Shown: positions 1-7,951 of the stretch, one piece after another | Position numbering within the stretch: position 1 is the stretch's first letter | Layout of the letters: each line of letters opens with the position of its first letter | Source of the DNA: Oscillospiraceae bacterium | Lineage (GTDB): Bacteria; Bacillota_A; Clostridia; Oscillospirales; Oscillospiraceae | Assembly (NCBI GenBank): GCA_017545325.1 | Contig: JAFWOX010000079.1 | Span: 1 to 42,356 of the forward strand | Direction: 5' to 3' | Length of the DNA stretch: 42,356 nucleotides | Notes under the pieces: model-generated | The model's input: only the letters and a program-made list of their open reading frames with translations | Databases searched by the model: none | Told to the model about the DNA's origin: nothing | Translations under genes and position numbers: made by a program

Positions 1-235
1 GGCGGTACCGGTCCAGGTCCATATCCCGGAGCTTTTCCTCTCCGAAATACACGTCCCCCTCCGTGGGGAGGTCCAGCCCCGCCAGCATGCTCAGCAGGGT
101 GCTTTTTCCGCTGCCGCTGGGACCGATGACGGCGTACATCTGCCCGGTCTCAAATTCGCAGCTGGCCCCCTTCACCGCCGGAGCCTCGGCCCCCCGGTAG
201 GTATAGGTCACGTTTTCCAGTCGAATGATGGACAT
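1..235 (-). CDS. ABC transporter ATP-binding protein, N-terminal part (runs off the window)
   Basis: The first 78 codons of an ABC ATPase are present; the rest lies beyond base 1. The start ATG (233-235) has GGAGG 8 nt upstream on the minus strand. The opening [13 protein letters not shown] is typical of the MacB/LolD class, and a Walker A motif GPSGSGKS sits at residues 38-45, followed by [12 protein letters not shown]. The gene lies 3' of, and on the same strand as, the large FtsX-type permease at 399-3578, so the two probably form one exporter or MacB-like complex. The Q-loop, signature and Walker B motifs cannot be seen. The family call is certain; the substrate is unknown. Confidence 0.93.
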   Translation of the reverse strand, partial: MSIIRLENVTYTYRGAEAPAVKGASCEFETGQMYAVIGPSGSGKSTLLSMLAGLDLPTEGDVYFGEEKLRDMDLDRYR

Positions 236-398
236 GGGATTACCTCCTTGTTCAGGCTCCCTCTCTGAGAGAGCTGGCGCGGAGCGCCTGTGGGAGCGCC
301 GCTCCTTGAAGCTCTTTCGTTAAAGCAGCTTGTCGTTACGCTCCCTCAGTCATCCCGCTTCACGGGCTGACAGCCCCCTCGGTGAGGGGGCCTGATTC
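236..398. repeat. Hairpin-rich intergenic spacer, REP-like
   Basis: This 163-base gap between permease and ATPase holds no gene. It carries short inverted repeats, such as an 8-bp stem with a triloop at 373-391 and a CTCTC/GAGAG stem near 261-275. The style (CTCCCTC..., TGACAGCCCCCTCGGTGAGGGGGCC) resembles interspersed palindromic repeats common between genes of gut Clostridia. That resemblance is from memory and no second copy is in the window. It may stabilise the permease message or act as a weak terminator; there is no T-tract. Confidence 0.4.
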
Positions 399-3300
399 CT
401 ATTCTTTCACCTGCAGCAGTTCCAGTACATTCCGGCGCGTCACGCTCACTGCCGCGGCCTCCGTGCCCATGGCGCAGGCCAGGAGGTGGGCGGCGGTGTA
501 GACCGCGATCAGCCCCGCCACGGCGGTGAGGGCATTGCCTTTGGTCAGCACCAGGGCGGCGACGGCCAGGCACAGACCCAGGAGGCAGAGGAAGATCTGC
601 TCCAGACTGAGCATGGCCCGGGTCCGGCGCTTGGTGGTCCCCAGTACCCGGAGGAGGGAGGCCTCCCTGGCGCTTTGGAGGATGATCCCCGCCGGGAGAA
701 CGCCCCCCAGGATCAGAGCCAGGGCAAAGGCGATGGGGTACAGCAGCTCCAGCAGCCGGTAGGTCTGGTATACCCGGTCCGCCTCGGCGGTATCCAGGGA
801 GAAGGAGCCGGGGCGGTTTTCCAGCAGCCGGAACACCCAGGACCGGAATTCCGTGGCCTTGTGGTAATCCACCAGGGTGAACTCCGCCTTATCCAGAGGA
901 ATATAGTCCGAAAACATGGAGCCGAAGTGCCTGCGGGAGGCCACTGGGGCGTAGAAGGTCTTGCCCTCCTCCTCCGCAATGCCTGCCACGATGAAGTGGT
1001 GGGTATACTTGTGGTAGATCACGTTCACCAGCTCTTCCTCCGTGGCGTCCGGGTGGCTGTCCCGCAGGATGCTGATGTACCCGCCGCTGCAGATCTCCCC
1101 CCGGGAGCCCAGCTCGTAGCCAAGCTCGTCGGCCAGCTCCCTGGATACCACGCAGAAAGCCATCTCCTCGGAAAACATCTCCGGCCCCTTGTCCTCCCGC
1201 CAGGTGATCTCCGCATCAGTGACCCTGGAGATATCGTTGGTGAGGATGAGGGTGTCCGTCACGAAGTTGCTCTCGCACCCGATGCGCTTATAGAAATAAA
1301 AGGGATCCCGAACGTAGCCGGTCTTTTCCACATCCTTGGCCCGGTTGTCGGAGAAGCCGTTGAGGAAGCGGGGGTGGACCTCGATATTCTGATACAGGTC
1401 CCGGTAGGTGCTTCGCAGCAGGGTGAAGAAGCCCATGGAGAAGCAGAGCACCAAGCTCAGGGCCAGGCTGAGGACGGTCTTGGCAGGCGTGCGCCGCAGA
1501 TGCTTCCCCACGTAATTTAAGGTATGCCGCAGTCCCGTGCGGGGCCGGTACTCCAGGGGTTCCAGCACCGGCAGGGGGGCCAGGGCGACCTCCTCCGTGA
1601 GCTCCGGGGGCAGCTCTTTCCGCTTCCCCACGTTCCGGTTCACACTCCCCTGCAGCAGCTCCAGGGGCGGAAGCTGCGCCACCCTTACCAGGGCAGCCCA
1701 GGCCAGGATCAGCAGCAGCACCAGGCTCCCGCAGAAGCCCGCCAGGAGGACGGGCACGGGGACGGTGGTATCCATGGTGAGGCCCAGGGCGGCGAACTCG
1801 GCGGCGTTGGCCGAGGCGGCATAGCGGGTATAGATCACCGCGCCGATGCTGCCCAGGAGCACCGCGGGCACTGCCAGGGCGAAGAGGGGGAAGAGGAGGG
1901 CCTTCTTGGCCTCCCCCGCAGGGCAGCCCAGGGCCCGCATGACGGCGAATTCCTTCTTCTTCCGCAGGATATACAGGTACACCGTGAGGAGAAGCACCAG
2001 CACGGCGGAAACGGTAAAGGCAACCAGCTTCACCAGGGTGAGGCCCCCGGCCTGGGTGAGCTGCTCCCGCACCGCGGGCCAGCCCCCGTCGGAGAAGCGG
2101 ACGATATAGCCCATATCCAGAAGCTGAGGCAGCACCTCATCCCGGAAGGGGATGATGCTGTCCGCGTCCTCAATGAGGAAGCTCACCTCCGTGGGCTTCA
2201 CCTCGTGGTTTGCGATGTCCGCCGTCTCCGGCAGGAAGGACAGGGGCACGAACACGGCGTTATCCCCGTAGGCCCAGAAGCGTTCCTCGCTGCTCACCCG
2301 GTCCAGGCTGCTCTCCGTATAGGTGCCCACCACGGTGAAGGTCTGGGGGGTCCAATTCTCCGCGTACCGCAGGTCGGAATAAGCCACGGCCCCGAAGGTG
2401 CACAGGGGCTCCAGGAGCTTGTCCCCCAGCTTGAGGCGGAAGCTGTCCCCCAGCTCCAGGCCATAGAGCTGGGCCATACCCTCCGGGATGACGCACACGG
2501 GCTTGCCCATGTCCTCCAGGCCCAGGATGCGTCCCTGGGCCAGCTGGAGCTGCCCGTCCTGGTAACGCTTGAGGCTGGCCATATCCTCCAGGTAGTGGAT
2601 ATCCAGGGTGTGCTTGTCCGTTTCGATGATCTCCATCATCCGCCGGAGACCGGCGAATTCCGGTGTATCCAGGTAGTCCTCCACGCCCTCCGGGACGGGG
2701 GTGGTGTAGTCGCAGAGGCCGTAGAGGGAATCGTCCCCCAGGTGGGTGTAGGGTATGGTCCAGAAGTAGGATTCGTCCAGAATGCCCGAAGCGTTCACCT
2801 GCTGCACGTCCACGGTAGCCACAAAGACGTAGCGCTTTCCCTTCTCCAGGCCCATGAGCGACTCCGCGTTCACCCAGTTTCTGGTGTAACCGTTGATTGT
2901 CCCATGTCCGTAGACCGTTCTCGGCAGATTGTCCGCCCGCTCCGGAAAAGTGGCGTAGGCCTCCACGCAGAGCCTCTTCTTTTCGATGTAGGCCCGGTTC
3001 TGCTTCAGGTCCTCCTCGTCCCCCGCCAGCACTTCCACGTCGTCCAGCCGCAGCTCCACCGTGGAGCCATAGGTATATTCAGGATTCAGTGTACTCAGGT
3101 CCAAGTTGGAGCCGTTGTAGGTGCCCGCGATAACGACACGCTTGGTGCTGTTCAGGTTGATACCGGTGAGGAGGCTGCGGTAGATATAGATCCGACGATA
3201 GTCCGAAAGGCCCCCGGTCATATACCGCTGCTCCGCCCGGGTCACATAGGGGAGGGCGGAGAGGGTCTTGATTTCCTCCGCCGTCAGGGTTTTGGTGTGG

Positions 3301-3578
3301 TAAAGCTCATAGGGGGGCTCCCCTGTCCAGGCGGGATTGCTCTTTGGGTCGGAGAGGAAAAAGTACATGGCCCTAGCCTCCGCCAGCTGATCCTCACCGT
3401 GCATGACGCTGAAATACCCGTGGTACTGGCTATAGGTCTTATCATACTCCCGCCGGGTCATGGCATAGTCCAGCAGGTTATACAGAAACAGAAAGGACGC
3501 CGCGGCGATGAGGAGCAGGGTGACGGCGGTCTTCACGGGGCTGCGCAGGAGCATGCGGATCGAGGTGGATTTTTTCAT
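399..3578 (-). CDS. Large FtsX/MacB-type ABC transporter permease
   Basis: A 1059-residue permease. The chosen start ATG at 3576-3578 has GGGAGG seven bases upstream. A membrane segment lies at about residues 16-37 and is followed by a large extracytoplasmic domain. An FtsX membrane block follows at about 510-620, including LYILRKKKEFAVMRALGC, the cytoplasmic motif of this family. A second half begins with a membrane segment near 700-720. It has its own extracytoplasmic part and a final FtsX block with SAREASLLRVLGTTKRR and a hydrophobic C-terminus. This two-FtsX layout suits lipoprotein-release, peptide-export or resistance transporters with a separate ATPase, here at 1-235. Oddly, the reading frame is open upstream without a stop through a YafQ-like toxin domain, so a 1156-residue fusion is also possible. 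Confidence 0.88.
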   Translation of the reverse strand: MKKSTSIRMLLRSPVKTAVTLLLIAAASFLFLYNLLDYAMTRREYDKTYSQYHGYFSVMHGEDQLAEARAMYFFLSDPKSNPAWTGEPPYELYHTKTLTAEEIKTLSALPYVTRAEQRYMTGGLSDYRRIYIYRSLLTGINLNSTKRVVIAGTYNGSNLDLSTLNPEYTYGSTVELRLDDVEVLAGDEEDLKQNRAYIEKKRLCVEAYATFPERADNLPRTVYGHGTINGYTRNWVNAESLMGLEKGKRYVFVATVDVQQVNASGILDESYFWTIPYTHLGDDSLYGLCDYTTPVPEGVEDYLDTPEFAGLRRMMEIIETDKHTLDIHYLEDMASLKRYQDGQLQLAQGRILGLEDMGKPVCVIPEGMAQLYGLELGDSFRLKLGDKLLEPLCTFGAVAYSDLRYAENWTPQTFTVVGTYTESSLDRVSSEERFWAYGDNAVFVPLSFLPETADIANHEVKPTEVSFLIEDADSIIPFRDEVLPQLLDMGYIVRFSDGGWPAVREQLTQAGGLTLVKLVAFTVSAVLVLLLTVYLYILRKKKEFAVMRALGCPAGEAKKALLFPLFALAVPAVLLGSIGAVIYTRYAASANAAEFAALGLTMDTTVPVPVLLAGFCGSLVLLLILAWAALVRVAQLPPLELLQGSVNRNVGKRKELPPELTEEVALAPLPVLEPLEYRPRTGLRHTLNYVGKHLRRTPAKTVLSLALSLVLCFSMGFFTLLRSTYRDLYQNIEVHPRFLNGFSDNRAKDVEKTGYVRDPFYFYKRIGCESNFVTDTLILTNDISRVTDAEITWREDKGPEMFSEEMAFCVVSRELADELGYELGSRGEICSGGYISILRDSHPDATEEELVNVIYHKYTHHFIVAGIAEEEGKTFYAPVASRRHFGSMFSDYIPLDKAEFTLVDYHKATEFRSWVFRLLENRPGSFSLDTAEADRVYQTYRLLELLYPIAFALALILGGVLPAGIILQSAREASLLRVLGTTKRRTRAMLSLEQIFLCLLGLCLAVAALVLTKGNALTAVAGLIAVYTAAHLLACAMGTEAAAVSVTRRNVLELLQVKE

Positions 3579-3869
3579 GGCGGTTCCTCCCTTGCCGTAC
3601 AGTTCGGTGAGCGTCCCGGCGCGAGTCAGGATCAGCGCCGGGAGATCCCCGTCGAGCCGGTAGATCAGGTACTGATCCGGGGAAACCCGGCACTCCCGGT
3701 ACCCGGCCCAACGGCCGGAGAGGGGCCGGTCCCGGTTTTCCCGGGACGGGGTCTCCCCCTCCGCCAGGGCGGAGATCAGGGCGTCCAGGGGGCGCATATC
3801 CCCCTCCCGCTCCATGGCCCGCCGATAATCCCGTTTGAACTGGGGGGTGGGTTTGACGGTATACTTCAT
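3579..3869 (-). CDS. YafQ/RelE-family toxin domain, no stop codon, probably inactive; in frame with permease
   Basis: The 97 codons from ATG 3867-3869 encode a YafQ-type mRNA-interferase fold. MKYTVKPTPQFKRDYRRA, RPLSGRWAGYREC, VSPDQYLIYRL and LTRAGTLTELYG align along E. coli YafQ from end to end. The frame has no stop after the normal C-terminus (ELYGK). It runs through the permease ribosome binding site into the permease start. By alignment from memory with YafQ, catalytic His50, His63 and His87 are Arg, Arg and Leu, Trp68 is Gln and Phe91 is Tyr, while Asp67 is kept. RNase activity is therefore unlikely. The antitoxin gene ends two bases upstream, so antitoxin, toxin and permease are one transcription unit. 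It may be a decaying toxin captured as an N-terminal extension, or a translational coupler. Confidence 0.75.
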
Positions 3870-3871
3870 GC

Positions 3872-4150
3872 TTACCCTTTCAGGTCCCTGAACAGGGCTT
3901 CCCGATCCTCATATCCCTTTGCCTCGGGATCCCGGGCGATGCGCTCCGCCTCCCGCAGGGCGGCGGCGGTTTCCTTATTCGGCCGCTCCAGCCGGATCTC
4001 GAAGGGGATCCTCCCCTCCCGCAGGGACTGGCGGACAAAGATATTGAAGGCGGTAGTCAGATTCATGCCCAGCTCCCCGAACAGGGCCTCCGCCTGCGCT
4101 TTCAGCTCCGTATCCATACGGATGCTGATATTCGTGGTCGTTCCAGCCAT
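3872..4150 (-). CDS. RelB/DinJ-family antitoxin
   Basis: A 92-residue antitoxin. The N-terminal ribbon-helix-helix is clear (TTNISIRMDTELKAQAEALF, then GMNLTTAFNIFVRQSLREG), as in DinJ/RelB. The C-terminal half (RPNKETAAALREAERIARDPEAKGYED) is the charged helix that normally wraps the toxin. The start ATG at 4148-4150 follows GGAGG with seven bases between. The stop is followed after two bases by the toxin start. Two TTGCACGAAA direct repeats in its promoter are probably its own operator. Since the partner toxin looks catalytically dead, its present role may be only autoregulation of the unit that also transcribes the ABC permease. Confidence 0.9.
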   Translation of the reverse strand: MAGTTTNISIRMDTELKAQAEALFGELGMNLTTAFNIFVRQSLREGRIPFEIRLERPNKETAAALREAERIARDPEAKGYEDREALFRDLKG

Positions 4151-4180
4151 ACCCAGGCCTCCTTGCAGATATTTTCCTTT

Positions 4181-4223
4181 ATATTACTTTATTTGCACGA
4201 AAAATACAATATATTGCACGAAA
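4181..4223 (-). promoter_or_regulatory. Antitoxin promoter with paired direct-repeat operator
   Basis: Read on the minus strand there is TTGTAT (4209-4204), a 17-base spacer and TAATAT (4186-4181), which suits a sigma-A promoter about 30 bases before the antitoxin start. Two identical TTGCACGAAA boxes (plus-strand reading) lie at 4193-4202 and 4214-4223, exactly 21 bp apart, one inside the spacer and one just upstream. A degenerate third box (TTACACGG) is at 4226-4233. Placement and spacing suit repression by the ribbon-helix-helix antitoxin; binding is inferred. Confidence 0.55.
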
Positions 4224-4322
4224 TATTACACGGTTTTTTAGGATTTCCGGTCAATTTCCGGGCAGCTCGGAGGTCCCGGGGGCAGGGAGTCGGACTGATC
4301 GGAACTTTTTTCAACTTCCGGC

Positions 4323-4353
4323 TTGACTTTGGAACAGTACCAAGGTTTATAGT
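4323..4353 (+). promoter_or_regulatory. MerR-type promoter of the transhydroxylase genes
   Basis: TTGACT (4323-4328) and TATAGT (4348-4353) are separated by 19 bases, the elongated spacing of MerR-activated promoters. The spacer carries a dyad: ACTTTGG (4326-4332) and CCAAGGT (4340-4346), six of seven bases paired around AACAGTA. This is the classic layout in which a MerR dimer untwists the spacer. The only MerR gene in view is at 10127-10933, inside the same catabolic cluster, so it is the first candidate. Binding of a phenolic inducer is inference. Confidence 0.62.
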
Positions 4354-4425
4354 TATTCTGTATGAATGTGAAGACCCCTTTTTACGATGACACCATCACT
4401 AACGATCAGGAGGAGTGAAGCTGAT

Positions 4426-6993
4426 TTGGAAAAGGTGTACACCAATCTGACCACCGGCGGCCCGATCTCCGTATACGTGGAGGACGGGAAGATCACCCGC
4501 GTCCGCCCGCTCCAGGTGCCCGAGGAGGATTATCCCAAGGCCTGGACCGTTGAGGACCGGAACGGCAAGAAGTATTCTCCCCCCAAGGCCATGCGGATCG
4601 CCCAGAATATCCTGGCGGAGCGGAACCGTCTGTATTCCGAGGACCGCATCCTCTACCCCATGAAGCGGGTGGACTGGGACCCCAAGGGAGACCGGAACCA
4701 GAAGAACCGGGGCAAATCCGGTTTTGAGCGCATCTCCTGGGACGAAGCTGCCACCATCATCGCCGACGAGATCAACCGTCTGGCTCCCATGGGCCCGGAC
4801 GGCAAGCGGGACGGCCACGCCATCACCGCCATCACCGGCTCCCACCACAACTGGGGCATCGTGGGCTACAAAATGGCTCCCTTCGGCCGGTTCTTCGGCA
4901 TGATCAACTACACCCCCATTCTGGATAACCCGGATTCCTGGGAAGGCTGGATGTGGGGCGCCCCCCATATGTGGGGCTTCTACTGGCGTCTGGGCCAGCC
5001 CGAGCAGTTCGACCTGCTGCAGGACGCCCTGAAGCACACCGACATGGTGGTCTTCTGGTCCAATGACCCGGACAGCACCCATGGCATCTACTCCGGCCAG
5101 GAGAGCAACATTTGGCGCGTCTGGCTGAAGGAGATGGGCATGAAGTGCGTCTTCATCGATCCCTTCTACAACTATACCAACGCCGTGATGGACGGCACCT
5201 GGTTCGCCCCCCGGCCCGGCACCGATACCGCCCTGGCGGCGGCCATCGCCTACACCTGGTTCGAGGACGATACCTATGACCATGATTATGTGGAGCGGAA
5301 GACCATCGGCATCGAAGAGTTCCGCGCCTATATCATGGGCCAGGAGGACGGCGTGCCCAAGACCTGCGAATGGGCCGCCGAGAAGACCGGCATCCCCGCC
5401 CGGCGCATCCGCGCCCTGGCCAAGGAATGGGCCAGCAAGCGCGTCGCCCTGGCCGGCGGCGTCCGGGGCGGCGAAGGCTCCGCCTGCCGTACCGCCTACG
5501 GCACCGAGGAAGCCCGCTTCCTCATCGCCCTGTGCGCCATGCAGGGCTTCGGCAAGCCCGGCGTCTCCATCTGGGGCACCACCATGGGCGCGCCGGCGGA
5601 CTACACCTGGTTCCCCGGCTATGCCGAGCCGGACAGCCAGATGGGCAAGAGCCCCGCGGCGGAGCGGAAGCTCGCCGCAGAGGGCACCATCAAGCAGCGC
5701 CTGTACCGCCTGACCTACCCCGAAGCCATCATCGAGGGCCATGGGGACTTCATCGGCGACGGCTTCTGCGGCAAGAGCATCGAGCAGCAGTTCAACCGCA
5801 ACACCTACCCCATCGAGGGCAAGGTCAAGATGCTGTGGCGGTACGGCGGCTCCTTCATGGGCACCATGACCGAGACCAACCGCTACGTCAAGCTGTATCA
5901 GTATGACGGCCCCAACGCCCTGGAGACCGTGGTCAACCAGGACTGCTGGTGGTCCGGCGAGACCCCCTACGCGGACATCATCCTCCCCGCCTGCACCAAC
6001 CTGGAGCGCAACGACCTGGGCGAATGGAGCGTGGGCGGCGGCTACACCACCCATGCGGAGATCGGCAACAACTGGCGCGTCATCGTCCGGGAAATGAAGT
6101 GCGTGGAGCCCGTGGGCGAGAGCAAGTCCGACTATGCCATCTTCTCCCTCATCGCGGAGAAGCTGGGCCAGGGCCAGCTCTATACCGAGGGCAAGACCGA
6201 GGACGACTGGGGCGAGGCCTTCTGGAACCTGAGCGAGCTGAGCAAGCGCTGCAGCTGGGAGGAGTTCTGCAAAAAGGGCTACTATATCGTCCCCGTGCCC
6301 GAGGATTATGAGGAGCACCCCGCCTTCCGCTGGTACTACGAGGATCGGGACTGCGACACCCAGGACTACCTGAACCCGAAGATCAAGGCCGTGAACAACA
6401 TGAACAGCATGGAGCCCACCGAGCACTCCAAGGAGCTGGGCACCTACTCCGGCAAGATCGAGTTCGCCTCCGAGGACCTGAAGAAGCTCTCCCCCGACGA
6501 CGACGAGCGTCCTCCCGTTCCCCACTATATCCCCTCCTGGGAGGGCCACGAGACGGAGCTGTACAAGAAGTATCCGCTCCAGATCATCTCTCCCCATCCC
6601 CGCTTCAGCTTCCACACCCACTATGACAAGCACGCCAGCTGGCTGAACGAGATCCCGGTGCACCGGGTCATCAAGGACGGCTACGCCTACTGGCCCGCCC
6701 GCATCAACCCCAAGGACGCGGCGGACCGGAACATCAAGAACGGCGATCTGGTGGAGCTGTACAACGACCGCGGCAGCGTCATCTGCATCGCGGACGTGAC
6801 CTACCGGGTGCCCGTGGGCGTCATGCACTCCTACGGCTGCTCCGCCAAGTACGATCCCCTGGTGCCCGAGGTCGGCGCCACCGACCGCGGCGGCTGCGTG
6901 AACATCCTCACCAACAAGCGGATGCTCTCCAAGAACGCCCCGGGCATGGCCCCCAACTCCTGCCTCATCGAAGTCCGCAAGTGGGAAGGCTGA
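4426..6993 (+). CDS. Pyrogallol-phloroglucinol transhydroxylase, large (molybdopterin) subunit
   Basis: This molybdopterin oxidoreductase of the DMSO reductase superfamily resembles the Pelobacter acidigallici transhydroxylase large subunit (875 residues) along its whole length. That enzyme turns pyrogallol into phloroglucinol in the cytoplasm, using a tetrahydroxybenzene co-substrate. The TTG start at 4426, with GGAGTGA seven bases upstream, gives 855 residues. An in-frame ATG at 4387 has no ribosome binding site. There is no N-terminal Cys cluster, as in the Pelobacter alpha subunit. From the TTG, His140 (SHHNWG) matches catalytic His144, Asp170 matches Asp174, and Ser171 (NPDSWEGW) matches the Mo ligand Ser175. 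A tyrosine-rich PADYTWFPGY lies where Tyr404 is expected. The next gene is the iron-sulfur subunit. Other members of the superfamily are possible but fit much less well. Confidence 0.9.
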   Translation: MEKVYTNLTTGGPISVYVEDGKITRVRPLQVPEEDYPKAWTVEDRNGKKYSPPKAMRIAQNILAERNRLYSEDRILYPMKRVDWDPKGDRNQKNRGKSGFERISWDEAATIIADEINRLAPMGPDGKRDGHAITAITGSHHNWGIVGYKMAPFGRFFGMINYTPILDNPDSWEGWMWGAPHMWGFYWRLGQPEQFDLLQDALKHTDMVVFWSNDPDSTHGIYSGQESNIWRVWLKEMGMKCVFIDPFYNYTNAVMDGTWFAPRPGTDTALAAAIAYTWFEDDTYDHDYVERKTIGIEEFRAYIMGQEDGVPKTCEWAAEKTGIPARRIRALAKEWASKRVALAGGVRGGEGSACRTAYGTEEARFLIALCAMQGFGKPGVSIWGTTMGAPADYTWFPGYAEPDSQMGKSPAAERKLAAEGTIKQRLYRLTYPEAIIEGHGDFIGDGFCGKSIEQQFNRNTYPIEGKVKMLWRYGGSFMGTMTETNRYVKLYQYDGPNALETVVNQDCWWSGETPYADIILPACTNLERNDLGEWSVGGGYTTHAEIGNNWRVIVREMKCVEPVGESKSDYAIFSLIAEKLGQGQLYTEGKTEDDWGEAFWNLSELSKRCSWEEFCKKGYYIVPVPEDYEEHPAFRWYYEDRDCDTQDYLNPKIKAVNNMNSMEPTEHSKELGTYSGKIEFASEDLKKLSPDDDERPPVPHYIPSWEGHETELYKKYPLQIISPHPRFSFHTHYDKHASWLNEIPVHRVIKDGYAYWPARINPKDAADRNIKNGDLVELYNDRGSVICIADVTYRVPVGVMHSYGCSAKYDPLVPEVGATDRGGCVNILTNKRMLSKNAPGMAPNSCLIEVRKWEG

Positions 6994-7029
6994 AAAACGA
7001 GAATCTGAACAGAAGGAGTGAAATGATCC

Positions 7030-7866
7030 GTGCGATACGGTTTTGTCTTTAACGTTGAGCGGTGCAACGGCTGCTACTCCTGCTTCCTGGCCTGCAAGGA
7101 CGAGCATACCGGCAACTGCCATAAGCCCATCTGCGCCCCCACCTGCGAGGGCGTGAACCTGATGAAGCTCAACGAGATCGAGTACGGCACCGGCAGCAAG
7201 GTGAAGGTGGACTATGTCAACACCATCTGCCAGCAGTGCGCCAATCCCGCCTGCATGCGGAAGTACCCCGACCAGGTGTACAAGCGGCCCGACGGCATCG
7301 TCATCATCGACCCGGAGAAGGCCAAGGGCAACAAGGACATGGTCAACGCCTGCCCCTACGGCGCCATCTTCTGGAACGAGAAGGAGCAGCTTCCCCAGAA
7401 ATGCACCATGTGCGCCCATATGCTGGACGCCGGGGAAAAGGTCACCCGCTGCAGCGAGTGCTGCCCCAACCAGGCCATCCTCTTCGGTGACCTGGACGAT
7501 CCCAAGAGCGAGATCAGCCTGTATGTGGCCGAGCACAAGGACGAGCTGGAGCAGCTGAAGCCCCAGCTGGGCCTGGGCCCCGCTCACTACTACCGCCGCC
7601 TGCCCAAGCCCTTCATCTGCGGCGAGGTCATCTGCGCCAAGTGCGGAGAGGACATCAAGGGCGCGAAGGTCACCGTCACCTGCAAGGAGACCGGAAAGGT
7701 CTTCGTGACCGAGACCGACTTCCTGGGGGACTTTGAGGTCCGCGGCCTGCCCACCAACAAGTTCTTCACCGTGAAGATCGAGAAGGAGGGCTACCAGACC
7801 AAGGAGCTGGAGTGCCGCACCGCCGCCGCGGTGAACCTGGAAGAGATCTGCCTGGAAAAGAAATAA
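7030..7866 (+). CDS. Pyrogallol-phloroglucinol transhydroxylase, small iron-sulfur subunit
   Basis: A 278-residue ferredoxin-like subunit with cysteine groups for [4Fe-4S] clusters: CNGCYSCFLAC (12-22), CQQCANPAC, CPYG, CTMCAH and a C..CC set. A C-terminal beta-sandwich domain (about 198-270: GEVICAKCGEDIKGAKV, TDFLGDFEVRGL) follows. The same order of iron-sulfur domain and transthyretin-like domain is found in the Pelobacter transhydroxylase beta subunit (about 274 residues), which separates it from ordinary DmsB/NrfC subunits. The GTG start follows GGAGTGA by eight bases. The gene lies 36 bases after the large subunit, so the two are co-transcribed. A strong hairpin follows the stop. Confidence 0.9.
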   Translation: MRYGFVFNVERCNGCYSCFLACKDEHTGNCHKPICAPTCEGVNLMKLNEIEYGTGSKVKVDYVNTICQQCANPACMRKYPDQVYKRPDGIVIIDPEKAKGNKDMVNACPYGAIFWNEKEQLPQKCTMCAHMLDAGEKVTRCSECCPNQAILFGDLDDPKSEISLYVAEHKDELEQLKPQLGLGPAHYYRRLPKPFICGEVICAKCGEDIKGAKVTVTCKETGKVFVTETDFLGDFEVRGLPTNKFFTVKIEKEGYQTKELECRTAAAVNLEEICLEKK

Positions 7867-7877
7867 GCGTCAGAATT

Positions 7878-7908
7878 CCCGCGCCGGGCTGAGCCCGGTG
7901 CGGGTTTT
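7878..7908 (+). terminator. Intrinsic terminator after the transhydroxylase genes
   Basis: A 13-bp stem (7878-7890 with 7892-7904, one G-U pair; a tight turn that in practice opens to a 5-base loop) is followed by TTTT. It should end or attenuate the transhydroxylase transcript before the thiolase gene. A CAAAAT/ATTTTG dyad follows at 7921-7938, just before the thiolase ribosome binding site. Confidence 0.65.
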
Positions 7909-7951
7909 CCCCGCAGCTCCCAAAATCTTATCATTTTGCAGAGGAAGAGAC

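Noticed and set aside
1524..4241. 905-codon open frame on the plus strand opposite the permease
   Set aside because: It is an antisense shadow of a GC-rich gene: no ribosome binding site, low-complexity Gly/Gln/His-rich product, and it spans three real genes on the other strand.
4387..4425. ATG start for the transhydroxylase large subunit at 4387
   Set aside because: No ribosome binding site precedes it, while GGAGTGA is well placed for the TTG at 4426, whose product also matches the family N-terminus better.
4399..7587. 1062-codon open frame on the minus strand opposite the transhydroxylase
   Set aside because: Its product is Val/Gly/Leu/Ala-rich without domains and covers two genes whose products clearly match a known enzyme; a shadow frame.
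4426..7866. Alternative call as DMSO/polysulfide/formate respiratory molybdoenzyme
   Set aside because: There is no N-terminal Fe-S motif or Tat signal in the large subunit, no membrane anchor gene, and the small subunit carries the C-terminal sandwich domain of the transhydroxylase; the His/Asp/Ser active-site residues also match it.
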